DNA of 64,000 bases from Sulfuricurvum sp. (GCA_030693335.1 JAUYAU010000003.1:1-64000); one strand, 5' to 3'; positions 28,615 through 38,520 are shown, counted from the first letter of the stretch. Notes: generated by a model not told the origin, from the letters alone. Translations and numbers: made by a program.

Positions 28615-29792
28615 AGCGTTCCTGCTTCCAAATCCCCATCTTCTTCACCGCATATCATCAATGCAGCATTGCCTAGTAAGTTGGTCAAAATCGCTGAACT
28701 TCCCGTCTTTTTACCCTCAAAATCAACCCAATAGCGTCCATCTTCAAAATAGAGATTACATGCGGTAAATTCGCTTTTATTGGAGCGTTTTGTAAAAGGG
28801 ACTTTGAGTGTCGCTTCAATAGGCTCATAGGGATTATCTCGTCCCATCATGCGTGCCATCAAAGGCGCGACATAGAGGATAAACGTCACCGTAGACGAAT
28901 ACGCAAATCCAGGCAAAGAAATGATAAATTTCGATCCGCGCTGAGCCACCATCACATGCTGACCTGGCTTGATATTCACCCCTTTGAAGATCACTTCAGC
29001 CCCCAGTTTTGGAACGATGTGTTTAACGAAATCGTAGTCTCCGACACTGACCCCGCCCGTACTGACCACAATATCACTGGATCGCAGCGCCTCGTCAAAA
29101 CGTTCCATAATAGAACCCTTATCATCGCCCACAATCCCCATTTGAAGACATTCACCGCCAAGCTGTGTCACAAGCGCTTGAAGGGTATAGCTATTGGAAC
29201 TTCGGATCTGCCCCTCATTGCGTGCGCTCTCGCCAATATCTAAAAGCTCACTTCCTGTGGCAATCACACTCACTTTTGGACGCTGAACAACAGAGACCAT
29301 CACCTGATTGATTCCCGCAAGTACTCCAATCTCAGCAAAACCTAGCGTTGTGCCGCGTGAAATCAGTACCTCATTTTTTCGATAGCTCTCGCCAACGGGA
29401 CGAACCGCAAATCCAAATGGGACTGGTTTATCGATCACAATTAGACCGTCTTGAGCCGTTACATTTTCAATAGGAATAAGCGTATCTGAACCCGCTGGCA
29501 TCAGAGATCCCGTAAACGTTTTAATACAAATCCCGCTCTCAACTTCGGCTACCTCATCTGCCCCTGCAGGATTGTCACCCAAAATCGCAAGCGCCTTATA
29601 CTCGGCAAAATCGGTATGAATCATCGCATACCCATCCATTGCAGAGGTTGGATGAGTCGGATAATCTTCCTTCGCCACTATGTCTTGCGCCAATACACGC
29701 CCCAATGCCTCAGTTAAAAAAAGACGTTCACTGCGAAGAGCCCCTATGGGTAAAAGACTGATCATATTTTGAGACGTTTCGTAAGAGATCAT
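28593..29792 (-). CDS. moeA: Molybdopterin molybdenumtransferase
   Basis: A 399-residue MoeA protein that inserts molybdate into adenylylated molybdopterin. ALGRVLAQDIVAKEDYPTHPTSAMDGYA is the N-terminal signature, SVIATGSELLDIGE and VSTGGVSVGDYDFVKHIV the catalytic MoaB-like fold, and SLPGFAYSSTVTF the conserved loop (usually PGNPVS; here PGFAYS). The ATG overlaps the moaE stop (ATGA). It supports molybdoenzymes such as nitrate or polysulfide reductases. Confidence 0.95.
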   Translation of the reverse strand: MISYETSQNMISLLPIGALRSERLFLTEALGRVLAQDIVAKEDYPTHPTSAMDGYAMIHTDFAEYKALAILGDNPAGADEVAEVESGICIKTFTGSLMPAGSDTLIPIENVTAQDGLIVIDKPVPFGFAVRPVGESYRKNEVLISRGTTLGFAEIGVLAGINQVMVSVVQRPKVSVIATGSELLDIGESARNEGQIRSSNSYTLQALVTQLGGECLQMGIVGDDKGSIMERFDEALRSSDIVVSTGGVSVGDYDFVKHIVPKLGAEVIFKGVNIKPGQHVMVAQRGSKFIISLPGFAYSSTVTFILYVAPLMARMMGRDNPYEPIEATLKVPFTKRSNKSEFTACNLYFEDGRYWVDFEGKKTGSSAILTNLLGNAALMICGEEDGDLEAGTLVRVIKL

Positions 29793-30235
29793 GATTTCCC
29801 TCCCAAAAGACCTGCACCGACAATCGCCGTTGAGCGTTCACGTGCATAAATACGTTCACCGTTTATCAGATCGTATTTCCAAATCGGAGCCGAAGCTTTG
29901 AAATCTTCCACAAACTGCTCAATTGTCTCCAGAGCCACACGCCGTTTGGGTGAAAAAACCGCGGCGATGTACGAAGATTCGTGCACCAATACATCTCCGC
30001 GACTGTGTGCCATTTTGAGCGTTGCCCCCAATGGGGCTACTTCGGCTACCCATGCATCAAACCAACTGTGTAAAATGGGTTCATACACGTCAAAACTAAG
30101 TCCCTCAATCCCATCTTCCGCACGTACCGTTCCCACAAAGGGGATATACGCTCCATAATTGCTTTGGGATTCTTGGATATACCAGCGTGTCAGAATCTCA
30201 GGAACATTTAATGGACCATCACAGAGCTCCAACAT
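29789..30235 (-). CDS. moaE: Molybdopterin synthase catalytic subunit
   Basis: About 148 residues of MoaE, which with MoaD adds the dithiolene sulfurs to precursor Z. GAYIPFVGTVRAEDGIEGLSFDVYEPIL, MAHSRGDVLVHESSYIAAVFSPKRRVALE and APIWKYDLINGERIY are family signatures, including the active-site lysine. I start it at the ATG at 30235, 6 nt after GGAGG and 2 nt after the moaD stop; upstream in-frame ATGs lie on or before the SD. Confidence 0.94.
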   Translation of the reverse strand: MLELCDGPLNVPEILTRWYIQESQSNYGAYIPFVGTVRAEDGIEGLSFDVYEPILHSWFDAWVAEVAPLGATLKMAHSRGDVLVHESSYIAAVFSPKRRVALETIEQFVEDFKASAPIWKYDLINGERIYARERSTAIVGAGLLGGKS

Positions 30236-30237
30236 AC

Positions 30238-30459
30238 TCATCCTCCACATACCGGCGGCAAAAGAGAAACTTTATCTCCTTCTTGCAGGACAGTGTCCAA
30301 TGAAGATACCAAAGTGTCATTCACCGCAACCGCACAACTCTCAATCCACTGCCCCATTTGGGGATCTTCTTTCAAAACACGTGCAACATCATGCAGCGTC
30401 GATGCTTCCATATGTAAAACAGGCTTTTGAATCGGCCCTAAAAACTCTACCGTTATCAT
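30238..30459 (-). CDS. moaD: Molybdopterin synthase sulfur carrier subunit
   Basis: A 73-residue ubiquitin-fold protein ending in the Gly-Gly tail (PPVCGG) that is thiocarboxylated and delivers sulfur to MoaE. EVEFLGP-like start, a VNDTLVSSLDTVLQEGDKVSLLPP block before the tail. First gene of the moaD-moaE-moeA operon; GAGGA SD. Confidence 0.93.
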   Translation of the reverse strand: MITVEFLGPIQKPVLHMEASTLHDVARVLKEDPQMGQWIESCAVAVNDTLVSSLDTVLQEGDKVSLLPPVCGG

Positions 30460-30493
30460 AAAAAAATTCCTCTAAATTCCATTGTTATTTTAG

Positions 30494-30499
30494 TATAAT
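30494..30499 (+). promoter_or_regulatory. Probable -10 box for mqnA
   Basis: Perfect TATAAT preceded by a T-rich stretch, 29 nt before the GTG start of mqnA. Confidence 0.5.
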
Positions 30500-30528
30500 A
30501 GCACCTCTTCTATGAAAAGGTCTTTAGT

Positions 30529-31215
30529 GTGATTTTTGGAAAAATTGATTTTTTAAACCTCTTGCCGTTTCACGTTTTTATGAAACGTTATGCCAAAACA
30601 CTCCAAGTCCATCAAAGTTTGAATTATCACAAAGGTGTTCCTTCAACTCTGAACCGATCCTTTGCCGCACGTAGAATCGATGCCGCTTTTATCTCCAGTA
30701 TTACGGCGCGTAACTGCCAACATTTTGGCGTAGGGATTGTTGCCAAGCGTGAGGTTTTAAGTGTCCTCTCTACCCCTTTTAATAGCCATAAAAACGATAC
30801 TGATTCCGCTACCTCCAATTTACTTGCTCAAGTATTGGAGATTGAGGGAGAAGTACTCATCGGAGATAAAGCTCTGCGCTATTATTACAGCGACAGGGAA
30901 CATACGGATTTAGGAAAGATTTGGAATGAACGGACAGGATTACCCTTTGTTTTCGCCCTTTTATGTACCCACAATCACACCAATGAACTTAAACGTCTCA
31001 GCCATGCTTTTATCCGCAAAGCGATCAAAATTCCCTACTATATTCTGATGGAAAATGCCCGAAACTCTGATTTAACGCCTGCACAAATTACCCATTATTT
31101 ACAGTATATCAGTTATAAAATTGGTGAAAAAGAAAAACGGGGATATAAACGATTTTTAAAAGAGGCTGCACAGAAGGGATTATCCCCCTCAATGAAGGAG
31201 ATCCGTTATCGCTGA
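30529..31215 (+). CDS. mqnA: Chorismate dehydratase-type MqnA, menaquinone (futalosine) pathway
   Basis: A 228-residue periplasmic-binding-protein-like enzyme. FGKIDFLNLLPFHVFM, a VPSTLNRSFAARRIDAAFISSI block and IGDKALRYYY fit the MqnA family, which converts chorismate to 3-enolpyruvylbenzoate. The futalosine route is the menaquinone pathway of Campylobacterota. GTG start with AAAAGG 8 nt upstream. The 3' end overlaps convergent gltX by 10 nt. Confidence 0.85.
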   Translation: MIFGKIDFLNLLPFHVFMKRYAKTLQVHQSLNYHKGVPSTLNRSFAARRIDAAFISSITARNCQHFGVGIVAKREVLSVLSTPFNSHKNDTDSATSNLLAQVLEIEGEVLIGDKALRYYYSDREHTDLGKIWNERTGLPFVFALLCTHNHTNELKRLSHAFIRKAIKIPYYILMENARNSDLTPAQITHYLQYISYKIGEKEKRGYKRFLKEAAQKGLSPSMKEIRYR

Positions 31216-32588
31216 ATCAGTGTATTGATACGCGACAACGTCTCTTCAACGCCGATAATCGCCATAACGCTGTCCAGTCCAGGACCGGAAAGTTTTCCCA
31301 GCAATGCAATACGAAGCGGCTGACCGATTTTTCCAAAACCGATCCCCATTTCAGTAACCACACTTTCCATAACATGGTGATAATCACTGGGCAAATGAAG
31401 TTCTTCTGCCGCTCTTAACGCTGTGCTGAACTTTTCCAACACCTCTTTGCTCTCCTCTTTGTACCCTTTTTTCAGTACCGCTTCTTCGAAAATTGCCGGA
31501 GCCACCAAAATCTCAGCTGTCAATACGGCCATCTCTGCCAATGTCTTAGCACGCTCTTTGACCGCATCCAGTAATATTTCCCGTTTATCATGACTGATCA
31601 GCATTACACCATGAAACTCCAACAATTCACAAAGCTTCTCATTGCTCATATTTTTGAGATAATGACTGTTGAGCCAATCGAGTTTTTCCACATTGTAAAC
31701 CGACGCTGAACGATTGATGTCACTTGGATCAAAAAGTTCCAGCATTTCGGCCATCGAGAAAATTTCCTGATCTCCATGACTCCAACCCAGTCGAACGAGA
31801 AAGTTTAGCAACGCTTCAGGAGTATACCCCAAAGTTTTATACGCCATAACATCGGTTGCCCCGTCGCGTTTTGAGAGTTTTTTGCCATCATGATTATGAA
31901 TCATCGGAACATGGAAAAACTTAGGAATAGTAAATCCAAGCGCTTGATACACGACAATTTGTTTTGGCGTATTAGAGAGATGATCGTCCCCGCGTATCAC
32001 ATCGGTCACTCCCATGAGGGCATCATCTACCGCTACGACAAAGTTGTACGTAGGAGTGCCGTCTGAACGCGCAATGATGAAATCATCCAAAATGTCATGA
32101 ACGTTAAACACCACATCCCCTTTGACGCCATCATGAACCGTTATGCTTCCTTCCAAAGGAGCTTTGATACGAACAACAGCCTCTCTACCCTCAGGCGCAG
32201 TTCCTGTGAAATCGCGATAACGGTTGTCGTACTTTGGACGCTCTTTACGCTGCGTCTGTTCTTCGCGCAAAGCTTCGAGCTCTTCTTTAGACATATAGCA
32301 CTTATACGCTTTGCCCGCATCGAGTAGTTTTTGAACATACTCTTGGTAAATTGGCAAACGGCTGGATTGATATTCTATTTTGCCATCATGTTTCAAACCG
32401 ACCCACTTAAAAGCTTCTACAATCGCCAGCGCCGCCGCTTCATCATTTCGGCTAAAATCAGTATCTTCAATGCGCAATAAAAAGGTCCCGTTGTTTTTAC
32501 GTGCCCACAAATAGCTCAACAAAGCCGTACGAAGACCTCCGATATGCAAATATCCTGTCGGACTAGGGGCGAAACGTGTGACTACCAT
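31206..32588 (-). CDS. gltX: Glutamyl-tRNA synthetase
   Basis: A 460-residue class I synthetase. FAPSPTGYLHIGGLRTAL holds the HIGH-type motif and KKLSKRDGATDV the KMSKS-type motif. Campylobacterota often carry two GltX paralogues, one of which charges tRNA-Gln and relies on GatCAB; which type this is cannot be told here. A short AGGA SD lies 9 nt before the ATG. Confidence 0.96.
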   Translation of the reverse strand: MVVTRFAPSPTGYLHIGGLRTALLSYLWARKNNGTFLLRIEDTDFSRNDEAAALAIVEAFKWVGLKHDGKIEYQSSRLPIYQEYVQKLLDAGKAYKCYMSKEELEALREEQTQRKERPKYDNRYRDFTGTAPEGREAVVRIKAPLEGSITVHDGVKGDVVFNVHDILDDFIIARSDGTPTYNFVVAVDDALMGVTDVIRGDDHLSNTPKQIVVYQALGFTIPKFFHVPMIHNHDGKKLSKRDGATDVMAYKTLGYTPEALLNFLVRLGWSHGDQEIFSMAEMLELFDPSDINRSASVYNVEKLDWLNSHYLKNMSNEKLCELLEFHGVMLISHDKREILLDAVKERAKTLAEMAVLTAEILVAPAIFEEAVLKKGYKEESKEVLEKFSTALRAAEELHLPSDYHHVMESVVTEMGIGFGKIGQPLRIALLGKLSGPGLDSVMAIIGVEETLSRINTLIQR

Positions 32589-32674
32589 GAGAAAATCCTT
32601 TTTTACAATTGTTGAATTTTAGTTAAGACTAGGTTAAATGCGGGTAAAATAGGCGATTATCTCAAGGAGCATTG

Positions 32675-33508
32675 ATGCGTTCACTCATCCTCTCGTCGTT
32701 ATTATTTAGTTTTGCTCTAAGCGCTCCCGTTGGCGGTGTCGCTGTACTCGTCAAAAACAGTCCGATCACTCTGTATGAAATCACCCAGGAAATGAAACAA
32801 AGCGGAATGGACGCGACAAAAAGTGCCGATGCCCTTATCCGTAAAAAGCTCGAGCAGCTAGAAGCCCAAGAAAAAAAGATTTCCGTCAGCGCTTCTGAAA
32901 TAAAAGAAGAAATGGAGCGGATGTCCAAGCAAAACAATCTCAGTATGGAGCAATTCCTTGATGCTATGAAAACAGCTCGTGGAATAGATGAAAGCGATTT
33001 AAAAGCTAAAATCGAAGAGAGCATTCGCGGTCAAAAACTTTACAGCAGTATCGCCTTTTCAAAAATGGCACAACCAACCCCTGCAGAAGAGGCAGAGTAC
33101 TATCAACTCCATCTCGACGAATTTTCACATCCTGACAGTTATGACATTACAACCTATGTTGCTTCTTCGGCTGAAATTTTGCAAGCCAAAATTGATGATC
33201 CGATGCGCAATATTCCCGATATAATAACCAAAGATGAAAACATCCCTGCCAAAAATATTAATCCGCAACTGGCCCAAATCCTCAATAAAATAGAAGTAGG
33301 GGAATTTGGACCGATTTTACCCAATGGCAAAAATGGTTTTATGAGTTTTTACATGAAGGATAAGCAGAATCTGGTGACCGAAAGTCTCGAAACCGTTCGT
33401 CCTCAAATTGCTAATATGATTATGGGGGAAAAACGCAACCAGGTTCTGAACGATTATTTCACGCGGTTACGCCTTAGTGCAGACATCAAAATACTCCGAC
33501 TTCCCTAA
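32675..33508 (+). CDS. Periplasmic SurA/PpiC-type chaperone (Peb4/Cbf2-like)
   Basis: About 277 residues with a signal peptide (RSLILSSLLFSFALS), a helical SurA-N chaperone domain (NSPITLYEITQEMK through KQNNLSMEQFLDAM) and a C-terminal parvulin-like segment (EVGEFGPILPNGKNGFMSFYMKDKQN). Campylobacter Cbf2/Peb4 has this shape and helps fold outer-membrane proteins. The parvulin core looks reduced, so isomerase activity is uncertain. ATG chosen at 32675, 5 nt after AAGGAG; the TTG just before is too close to the SD. Confidence 0.8.
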   Translation: MRSLILSSLLFSFALSAPVGGVAVLVKNSPITLYEITQEMKQSGMDATKSADALIRKKLEQLEAQEKKISVSASEIKEEMERMSKQNNLSMEQFLDAMKTARGIDESDLKAKIEESIRGQKLYSSIAFSKMAQPTPAEEAEYYQLHLDEFSHPDSYDITTYVASSAEILQAKIDDPMRNIPDIITKDENIPAKNINPQLAQILNKIEVGEFGPILPNGKNGFMSFYMKDKQNLVTESLETVRPQIANMIMGEKRNQVLNDYFTRLRLSADIKILRLP

Positions 33509-33518
33509 CACGGGAAGT
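33499..33518 (+). terminator. Stem-loop containing the stop codon of the SurA-like gene
   Basis: ACTTCCC (33499-33505) and GGGAAGT (33512-33518) form a 7-bp stem whose loop starts with the TAA stop. A+T-rich sequence follows on the plus strand. It separates two convergent genes only 19 nt apart. Confidence 0.5.
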
Positions 33519-33527
33519 ATTAATTAT

Positions 33528-35660
33528 TCAATTTTCCACAATTTCATTTAAAACAGTAAACAGTTCTTTACTCGCTTTTTCTGCCTCTTTAAAACAATCA
33601 ATAATCTCTTGATCACTTTTCGCAGTCGAATCTTTTTTCAACAATCCGATTGCTTTATGAATTTCATCATGTACTTTTTTATGCGGCTGCGCTAAACGAC
33701 CATATGCTGCGGATTTACCAAAGACAGTTTTGCCATCACCTTGCTCATACCACTTACCAAGAGCACACGAATGATGATCCATAAGCTCGCCCTTAGAGTT
33801 TCCATCAAAGCCCACTTCGTAAGCATTTGCTTTAAAAATCATATGATCCAGTTTCGCCATATTGGTAAAGATGCCATAACTGACCGTTTGATTGTCATCT
33901 TTGATTTTTTCAACATTGCCTATCATATGAGACATAATTTGCTTAAACTCATCCAAACGTCGCGTTGAATCACTCGCGTAAACTTCGACCCGTTCACTGT
34001 TTTCCAGCATCCCAATCGAGTTTTGCTTGAGCACACTGATGTTCGCTTCCACTTCACTTGTCGCTTTTTGCGTTCGTTCAGCAAGTTTTCGTACCTCGTC
34101 TGCCACAACGGCAAATCCGCGCCCATGCTCGCCTGCGCGTGCTGCTTCAATTGCTGCATTCAATGCCAAAAGATTCGTTTGATCCGATATGTCTTTAATA
34201 AGGGTAATTACATTTGAAATCTCACTTACATTATGCGTCAATTGCTCTGAATTGGAGCGTGAATCATTAATCATTGCCGTAATATTGGCGATACTTGTCA
34301 TAATTTCATCGGTTTGGGTATTTACCTTCTCAACAACTTCTCCTGTTTGCGCATTCAATTCATTAACCCCATTTAAGTCTTGAATACTTCTTTCCAAGCT
34401 GCTGCGTAAACTTCCCGCATTATCAATGGTTCCTCCAATCATCTCATGAGCAAGAGCAATGGATACTTCATTTTTTTGCAATTGCTTCTCTGATTGCCCT
34501 TTGGCAACCATAACTTCTCGTGCTCGATCTTCTGCTTCCAAAGCTATTTTTTGAACTTTTTCAATAAAGATATTAAAACTTTTTGCTGCTTGACCAATCT
34601 CATCATTTGAATCAATGCGGATACGTTTGCTTAAATCAGCATCTCCTGCTGCAAGTTCCTGCGCAATCTTGTCAAGATTTTCTATCGGAGAAGTAACAAC
34701 CTTTCGAATGGTTAAAATCAATAAAAACAATATGACTACATCAACAATCGACATAATCATCACTTGACGCAACAAAGAGTTTTCAGACTCATTGATAATC
34801 GCTTCTACTGCATCAAGTTTTTTTGCTGAAAAAGCGTAGCCTACCTTTTCTCCGGAAAAGTCTTTGATTGGAATCAAAGTAACATAGAAGTTTGCTGTCG
34901 TAAAGGAATTTTTTTGCGGATCAAAACTGACTTCATTCAACTCACTCATAAGTTTTTTATCTATAACATCTTCCTTAACAGCAAGAGTGAAGTTTTCTCC
35001 GATTTTTGGCTTACCTTTTAACTCTTTCGCCGTATCCAAATATTTATTATCAAGTGCAACAATCAAATCCGTATCAAAATTTGCTTTCAAATCTTTGATC
35101 ACCGAATTAAGGCCCTGCATAAACTCAATGGAACCCAAATAGTTCCCGCCTGAAATTACAGGAGCAATCCCGCGAAGTTCCATCCCTGCATTACCAACCT
35201 CGATTGTGACAAGAGGTTTTTTACTCTCTTTTACAGCAACAATCGATTTTCGAAAACCCGATAAATCATCGCCGAACTTTTCCGGTTTCCATACACGTAT
35301 AAAACTATGCACATCTTTATCATGAACGTGTATTTTGATATTTCCAAATTTAGTATTCTCTTTAAACTCTTTGGAAAGTGATTTTAAACTCCCAAGAGTC
35401 TGTTGACGATCTCCGCTTGACAAACCATTGATGACTCCGGCATTGGTAGCAATACTGATTGCATTGGTAATACCAACATTCTTTTTCGACTCCAATGCTT
35501 CTTCAAAAACTGTTTTCATCTCTTTGGCCTGGGTTTCGTAAACGTTGTCTTTTATGTCACTCACAGAAATAAAATAATTGATCAAAACAATTATAAATCC
35601 TACCGCAATCGATGCGATCAATGGAATATGTACTTTTTGTCCTATGCTCATATTGTTCAT
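33528..35660 (-). CDS. Methyl-accepting chemotaxis protein with Cache sensor and CZB tail
   Basis: A 710-residue chemoreceptor. Membrane segments at about residues 12-31 and 300-320 flank a periplasmic Cache-type ligand domain ([53 protein letters not shown]). A HAMP linker, then the signalling hairpin ([40 protein letters not shown]), then a C-terminal CZB domain with [17 protein letters not shown] and [12 protein letters not shown], whose His/Cys set binds zinc and senses oxidants in Helicobacter TlpD-like proteins. The ligand is unknown. Confidence 0.93.
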   Translation of the reverse strand: MNNMSIGQKVHIPLIASIAVGFIIVLINYFISVSDIKDNVYETQAKEMKTVFEEALESKKNVGITNAISIATNAGVINGLSSGDRQQTLGSLKSLSKEFKENTKFGNIKIHVHDKDVHSFIRVWKPEKFGDDLSGFRKSIVAVKESKKPLVTIEVGNAGMELRGIAPVISGGNYLGSIEFMQGLNSVIKDLKANFDTDLIVALDNKYLDTAKELKGKPKIGENFTLAVKEDVIDKKLMSELNEVSFDPQKNSFTTANFYVTLIPIKDFSGEKVGYAFSAKKLDAVEAIINESENSLLRQVMIMSIVDVVILFLLILTIRKVVTSPIENLDKIAQELAAGDADLSKRIRIDSNDEIGQAAKSFNIFIEKVQKIALEAEDRAREVMVAKGQSEKQLQKNEVSIALAHEMIGGTIDNAGSLRSSLERSIQDLNGVNELNAQTGEVVEKVNTQTDEIMTSIANITAMINDSRSNSEQLTHNVSEISNVITLIKDISDQTNLLALNAAIEAARAGEHGRGFAVVADEVRKLAERTQKATSEVEANISVLKQNSIGMLENSERVEVYASDSTRRLDEFKQIMSHMIGNVEKIKDDNQTVSYGIFTNMAKLDHMIFKANAYEVGFDGNSKGELMDHHSCALGKWYEQGDGKTVFGKSAAYGRLAQPHKKVHDEIHKAIGLLKKDSTAKSDQEIIDCFKEAEKASKELFTVLNEIVEN

Positions 35661-35806
35661 AGACTTTCCTTTTTATAAAAATAAGTTTTATTAATACTAT
35701 GCTAGCAGATATCAATAAAAAAACTTCAATCTAATGTATATTATCAAAATAGTGTAAAATGTATGTAAAAATAAGAAAGTAGTTATAAAAGAGAAAATAC
35801 TGGGGG

Positions 35807-35827
35807 ATAACGGCAATCAGCCGTTAT
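35807..35827 (-). terminator. Stem-loop centred on the accC stop codon
   Basis: ATAACGGC and GCCGTTAT form a perfect 8-bp stem with a 5-nt loop; the TGA stop of accC occupies the loop. A pyrimidine-rich stretch follows leftwards but no clean T-run. Confidence 0.45.
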
Positions 35828-37157
35828 AATTTTCGAGGTATTTTGTATCGAAGCTGTTACTGACAAAGTCAGGATTCTTCATCATTTTCTGATGAAAAGG
35901 GATGGTTGTTTTAATTCCCGTAACGGTAAACTCACTCAATGCACGGTGCATACGCGCAATCGCATCATTACGATCTTTACCATAAACAATGAGCTTAGCA
36001 ATCATCGAATCGTATGTCGGAGGGACGATATACCCGCCATGTACGTGCGTGTCAATGCGGATATTACGCCCGCCAGGAGCAATCCACTGTGTAATCTTTC
36101 CTGGACATGGCAAAAACTTGATCGGATCTTCTGCGGTAATACGACACTCGATGGAGTGTCCGCTCAAAACAACACTCTCTTGCTCAGGTAAAACCCCGCC
36201 TTCCGCTACTTTAATCATCATCTCAATGAGATCCAAACCGCTTACCATCTCCGAAACGGTATGTTCAACTTGCAAACGGGTATTCATCTCCATGAAGTAA
36301 AAGTTTTTATCTGCATCTAAAAGATACTCAAAGGTTCCAGCCCCTTCATACTTGATGTATTTCGTTGCACGTACTGCTGATGCATGTAAAGCAGCACGGA
36401 TTTCAGGCGTCAATGCAACCGCCGGAGATTCCTCGATCAGCTTTTGATGACGACGCTGCATAGAGCAGTCACGCTCACCGATATGCAACACGTTGCCATG
36501 ACTGTCGGCAATAATCTGCACTTCAATATGGCGTGGATTTTTGATAAATTTTTCCATATAAATGGTGCCATCGCCAAATGCGGTAATGGCTTCGGCTTCG
36601 GCTGCCAAAAAGGCATTTTCAAGATAGCTTTCATCTTCAACCACACGCATACCGCGTCCGCCGCCGCCAGCTGCCGCTTTAAGAATCACCGGATAACCGA
36701 CTACTTTTGCACGCTCTGCCGCATCGGCAATGTCTCTGATAGAACCATCAGATCCTGGAACTACCGGAACACCTGCTGCAATCATGACGTCTTTTGCTTT
36801 GGATTTATCCGACATCATCACCATAACATCCGGTGTTGGTCCGATAAATTTAATACCGTGATGGGTACAAATTTCAACAAAATGCTGGTTCTCGCTCAAA
36901 AATCCATATCCAGGAAATATCGCGTCACATCCGCTGATTTCTGCAGCCGAAATAATGGCCGGAATGTTCAAATAACTTTGTGAACTGGCAGCAGCCCCTA
37001 TACAAATAGCTGCATCTGCCAACTTCAAGTACGAAGCATCTTTATCCGCTGTTGAATAAACGGCAACCGCTTCTTTACCCATCTCTTTGATCGTGCGAAT
37101 AGCCCGAAGAGCAATTTCACCCCGATTTGCAACGAGAATACGTTTAATTTCTGCCAT
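35817..37157 (-). CDS. accC: Acetyl-CoA carboxylase biotin carboxylase subunit
   Basis: A 446-residue ATP-grasp enzyme that carboxylates biotin on AccB. RILVANRGEIALRAIRTIKEMG, GYGFLSENQHFVEIC, KAAAGGGGRGMRVV, QVQIIADSHGNVLHIGERDCSMQRRHQKLIEE and FMEMNTRLQVEHTVSE are the family signatures. It follows accB by 2 nt. Confidence 0.97.
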   Translation of the reverse strand: MAEIKRILVANRGEIALRAIRTIKEMGKEAVAVYSTADKDASYLKLADAAICIGAAASSQSYLNIPAIISAAEISGCDAIFPGYGFLSENQHFVEICTHHGIKFIGPTPDVMVMMSDKSKAKDVMIAAGVPVVPGSDGSIRDIADAAERAKVVGYPVILKAAAGGGGRGMRVVEDESYLENAFLAAEAEAITAFGDGTIYMEKFIKNPRHIEVQIIADSHGNVLHIGERDCSMQRRHQKLIEESPAVALTPEIRAALHASAVRATKYIKYEGAGTFEYLLDADKNFYFMEMNTRLQVEHTVSEMVSGLDLIEMMIKVAEGGVLPEQESVVLSGHSIECRITAEDPIKFLPCPGKITQWIAPGGRNIRIDTHVHGGYIVPPTYDSMIAKLIVYGKDRNDAIARMHRALSEFTVTGIKTTIPFHQKMMKNPDFVSNSFDTKYLENYNG

Positions 37158-37159
37158 GA

Positions 37160-37606
37160 TTATAGTTTCTCAACCGCAAAAAGTGGCATATCGTATTCAA
37201 CCGCTTGCGAATCCGAAACCAAAACGCTGAGAATTTTACAATCAAATTCTGCTTCAAGTTCATTCATGATTTTCATAGCTTCCAGGACAGCAATGACTTG
37301 ACCTTTTTTCACACGATCACCCACTTTGACAAACGGTTCTGAGTCTGGAGAAGGGGCCGAATAAAACGTCCCAACCATAGGTGATAAAATCGCATCACCG
37401 GTAAGTGCCGGCGCCTCACTTGCAACAGCAGCAGGGGCAGCTGATACGGCAACGGGAGATGCTGCTTGAGCTGTTCCCACAGGTGCCATAACAACCCCTG
37501 TATTTTTTTCGAGTTCAATCGAAAACGCTTCTTGCGTAATTTTCAGTTTTGATAAACCGCTTGCATCAAAATCTGACAAAAGGCTTTTAATTTGTTTCAT
37601 ATCCAT
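37160..37606 (-). CDS. accB: Biotin carboxyl carrier protein
   Basis: A 148-residue BCCP. The N-terminal part interacts with the carboxylase, an Ala/Pro/Val-rich linker spans about residues 40-70, and the biotinyl domain carries VIAVLEAMKIMNELEAE with the biotinylated lysine. An AGGAG lies 10 nt before the ATG. Confidence 0.96.
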   Translation of the reverse strand: MDMKQIKSLLSDFDASGLSKLKITQEAFSIELEKNTGVVMAPVGTAQAASPVAVSAAPAAVASEAPALTGDAILSPMVGTFYSAPSPDSEPFVKVGDRVKKGQVIAVLEAMKIMNELEAEFDCKILSVLVSDSQAVEYDMPLFAVEKL

Positions 37607-37641
37607 AATGGTATGGCTCCTAAAAGTAGGGTAATAGATGT

Positions 37642-37649
37642 GTTATACT
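37642..37649. promoter_or_regulatory. Overlapping divergent -10 boxes for dcd and accB
   Basis: On the plus strand TG-T-TATACT (hexamer 37644-37649) faces dcd; on the minus strand TATAAC (37642-37647) faces accB. The two hexamers overlap by 4 nt, so only one polymerase could open this site at a time. Confidence 0.4.
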
Positions 37650-37680
37650 ACCACAAAATATTTTAACAATGGATAAGTCA

Positions 37681-38244
37681 ATGGGTCTCAAAAGCGACGG
37701 ATGGATACGAAAAATGGCATTAAATGAGGGGATGATTAGCCCTTTTTGCGAAGATCAAGTGGGAATGGGAGTCGTCAGTTATGGGCTTAGCTCTTATGGA
37801 TATGACATCCGCGTCACCAATGAATTCAAGATATTTACCAATCTCAATTCTACTGTTGTAGATCCAAAACATTTTGATGATGCTAATGTTGTCGATTTTA
37901 TCGGTGATGTTTGTATTGTTCCTCCAAACTCCTTTGCACTGGCACGTACCGTAGAGTATTTTAAAATCCCGCGGGATGTTCTCGCCATCTGCTTGGGAAA
38001 ATCAACTTATGCACGCTGTGGCATCATTGTTAACGTCACCCCGTTTGAACCTGAATTCGAAGGACACATTACCATAGAGATTTCCAATACAACCCCTCTT
38101 CCTGCCAAAATTTATGCCAATGAAGGAATTGCGCAAGTTCTCTTTTTGCAAGGGGATGAAGTGTGTGAAACCAGCTACAAAGACAAAAGCGGCAAGTATC
38201 AAGGACAAGAAGGGATCACTCTTCCGCGTATTTTAAAACAATAA
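37681..38244 (+). CDS. dcd: dCTP deaminase
   Basis: A 187-residue trimeric deaminase converting dCTP to dUTP for thymidylate synthesis. [21 protein letters not shown] is the phylum-typical start, [17 protein letters not shown] and [34 protein letters not shown] are catalytic and trimer signatures. I start it at MGLKSD because family members begin there; an ATG four codons upstream is also in frame. Confidence 0.95.
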   Translation: MGLKSDGWIRKMALNEGMISPFCEDQVGMGVVSYGLSSYGYDIRVTNEFKIFTNLNSTVVDPKHFDDANVVDFIGDVCIVPPNSFALARTVEYFKIPRDVLAICLGKSTYARCGIIVNVTPFEPEFEGHITIEISNTTPLPAKIYANEGIAQVLFLQGDEVCETSYKDKSGKYQGQEGITLPRILKQ

Positions 38245-38283
38245 ATGGTAAAATTCCGAAAATCCATCTCTTAAGGAACCGTC

Positions 38284-38520
38284 ATGCTACATGAATACCG
38301 TGATATTATCACTCATATGAAAGAAAACAACGCAGCCAATGCACACTTTTTGAAAATTTTCGACAAGCACAACGCGCTTGACGATCAAATCACTAAAGTT
38401 GAAAATGGGGATATCCCAATGACAGATATCGAGCTAGAAGGTCTCAAAAAAGAAAAATTATTGCTTAAAGATGAAGCATACGCAATGATTATCGATTACA
38501 AAAAAACACACAATATCTAA
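38284..38520 (+). CDS. DUF465 (YdcH-like) small protein
   Basis: A 78-residue helical-hairpin protein. MLHEYRDIITHMK, ANAHFLKIFDKHNALDDQI and LKKEKLLLKDEAYAMI follow the DUF465 pattern of two antiparallel helices. Function is not established. AAGGA SD. It may be co-transcribed with dcd (39-nt gap). Confidence 0.85.
   Translation: MLHEYRDIITHMKENNAANAHFLKIFDKHNALDDQITKVENGDIPMTDIELEGLKKEKLLLKDEAYAMIIDYKKTHNI

Noticed and set aside
32662-33024. 120-codon frame antisense to the SurA-like gene
   Set aside because: Mirrors the coding pattern of the true gene, which has a signal peptide and SD.
36444-36983. 179-codon frame antisense to accC
   Set aside because: A His/Cys-rich shadow of a well-supported gene.
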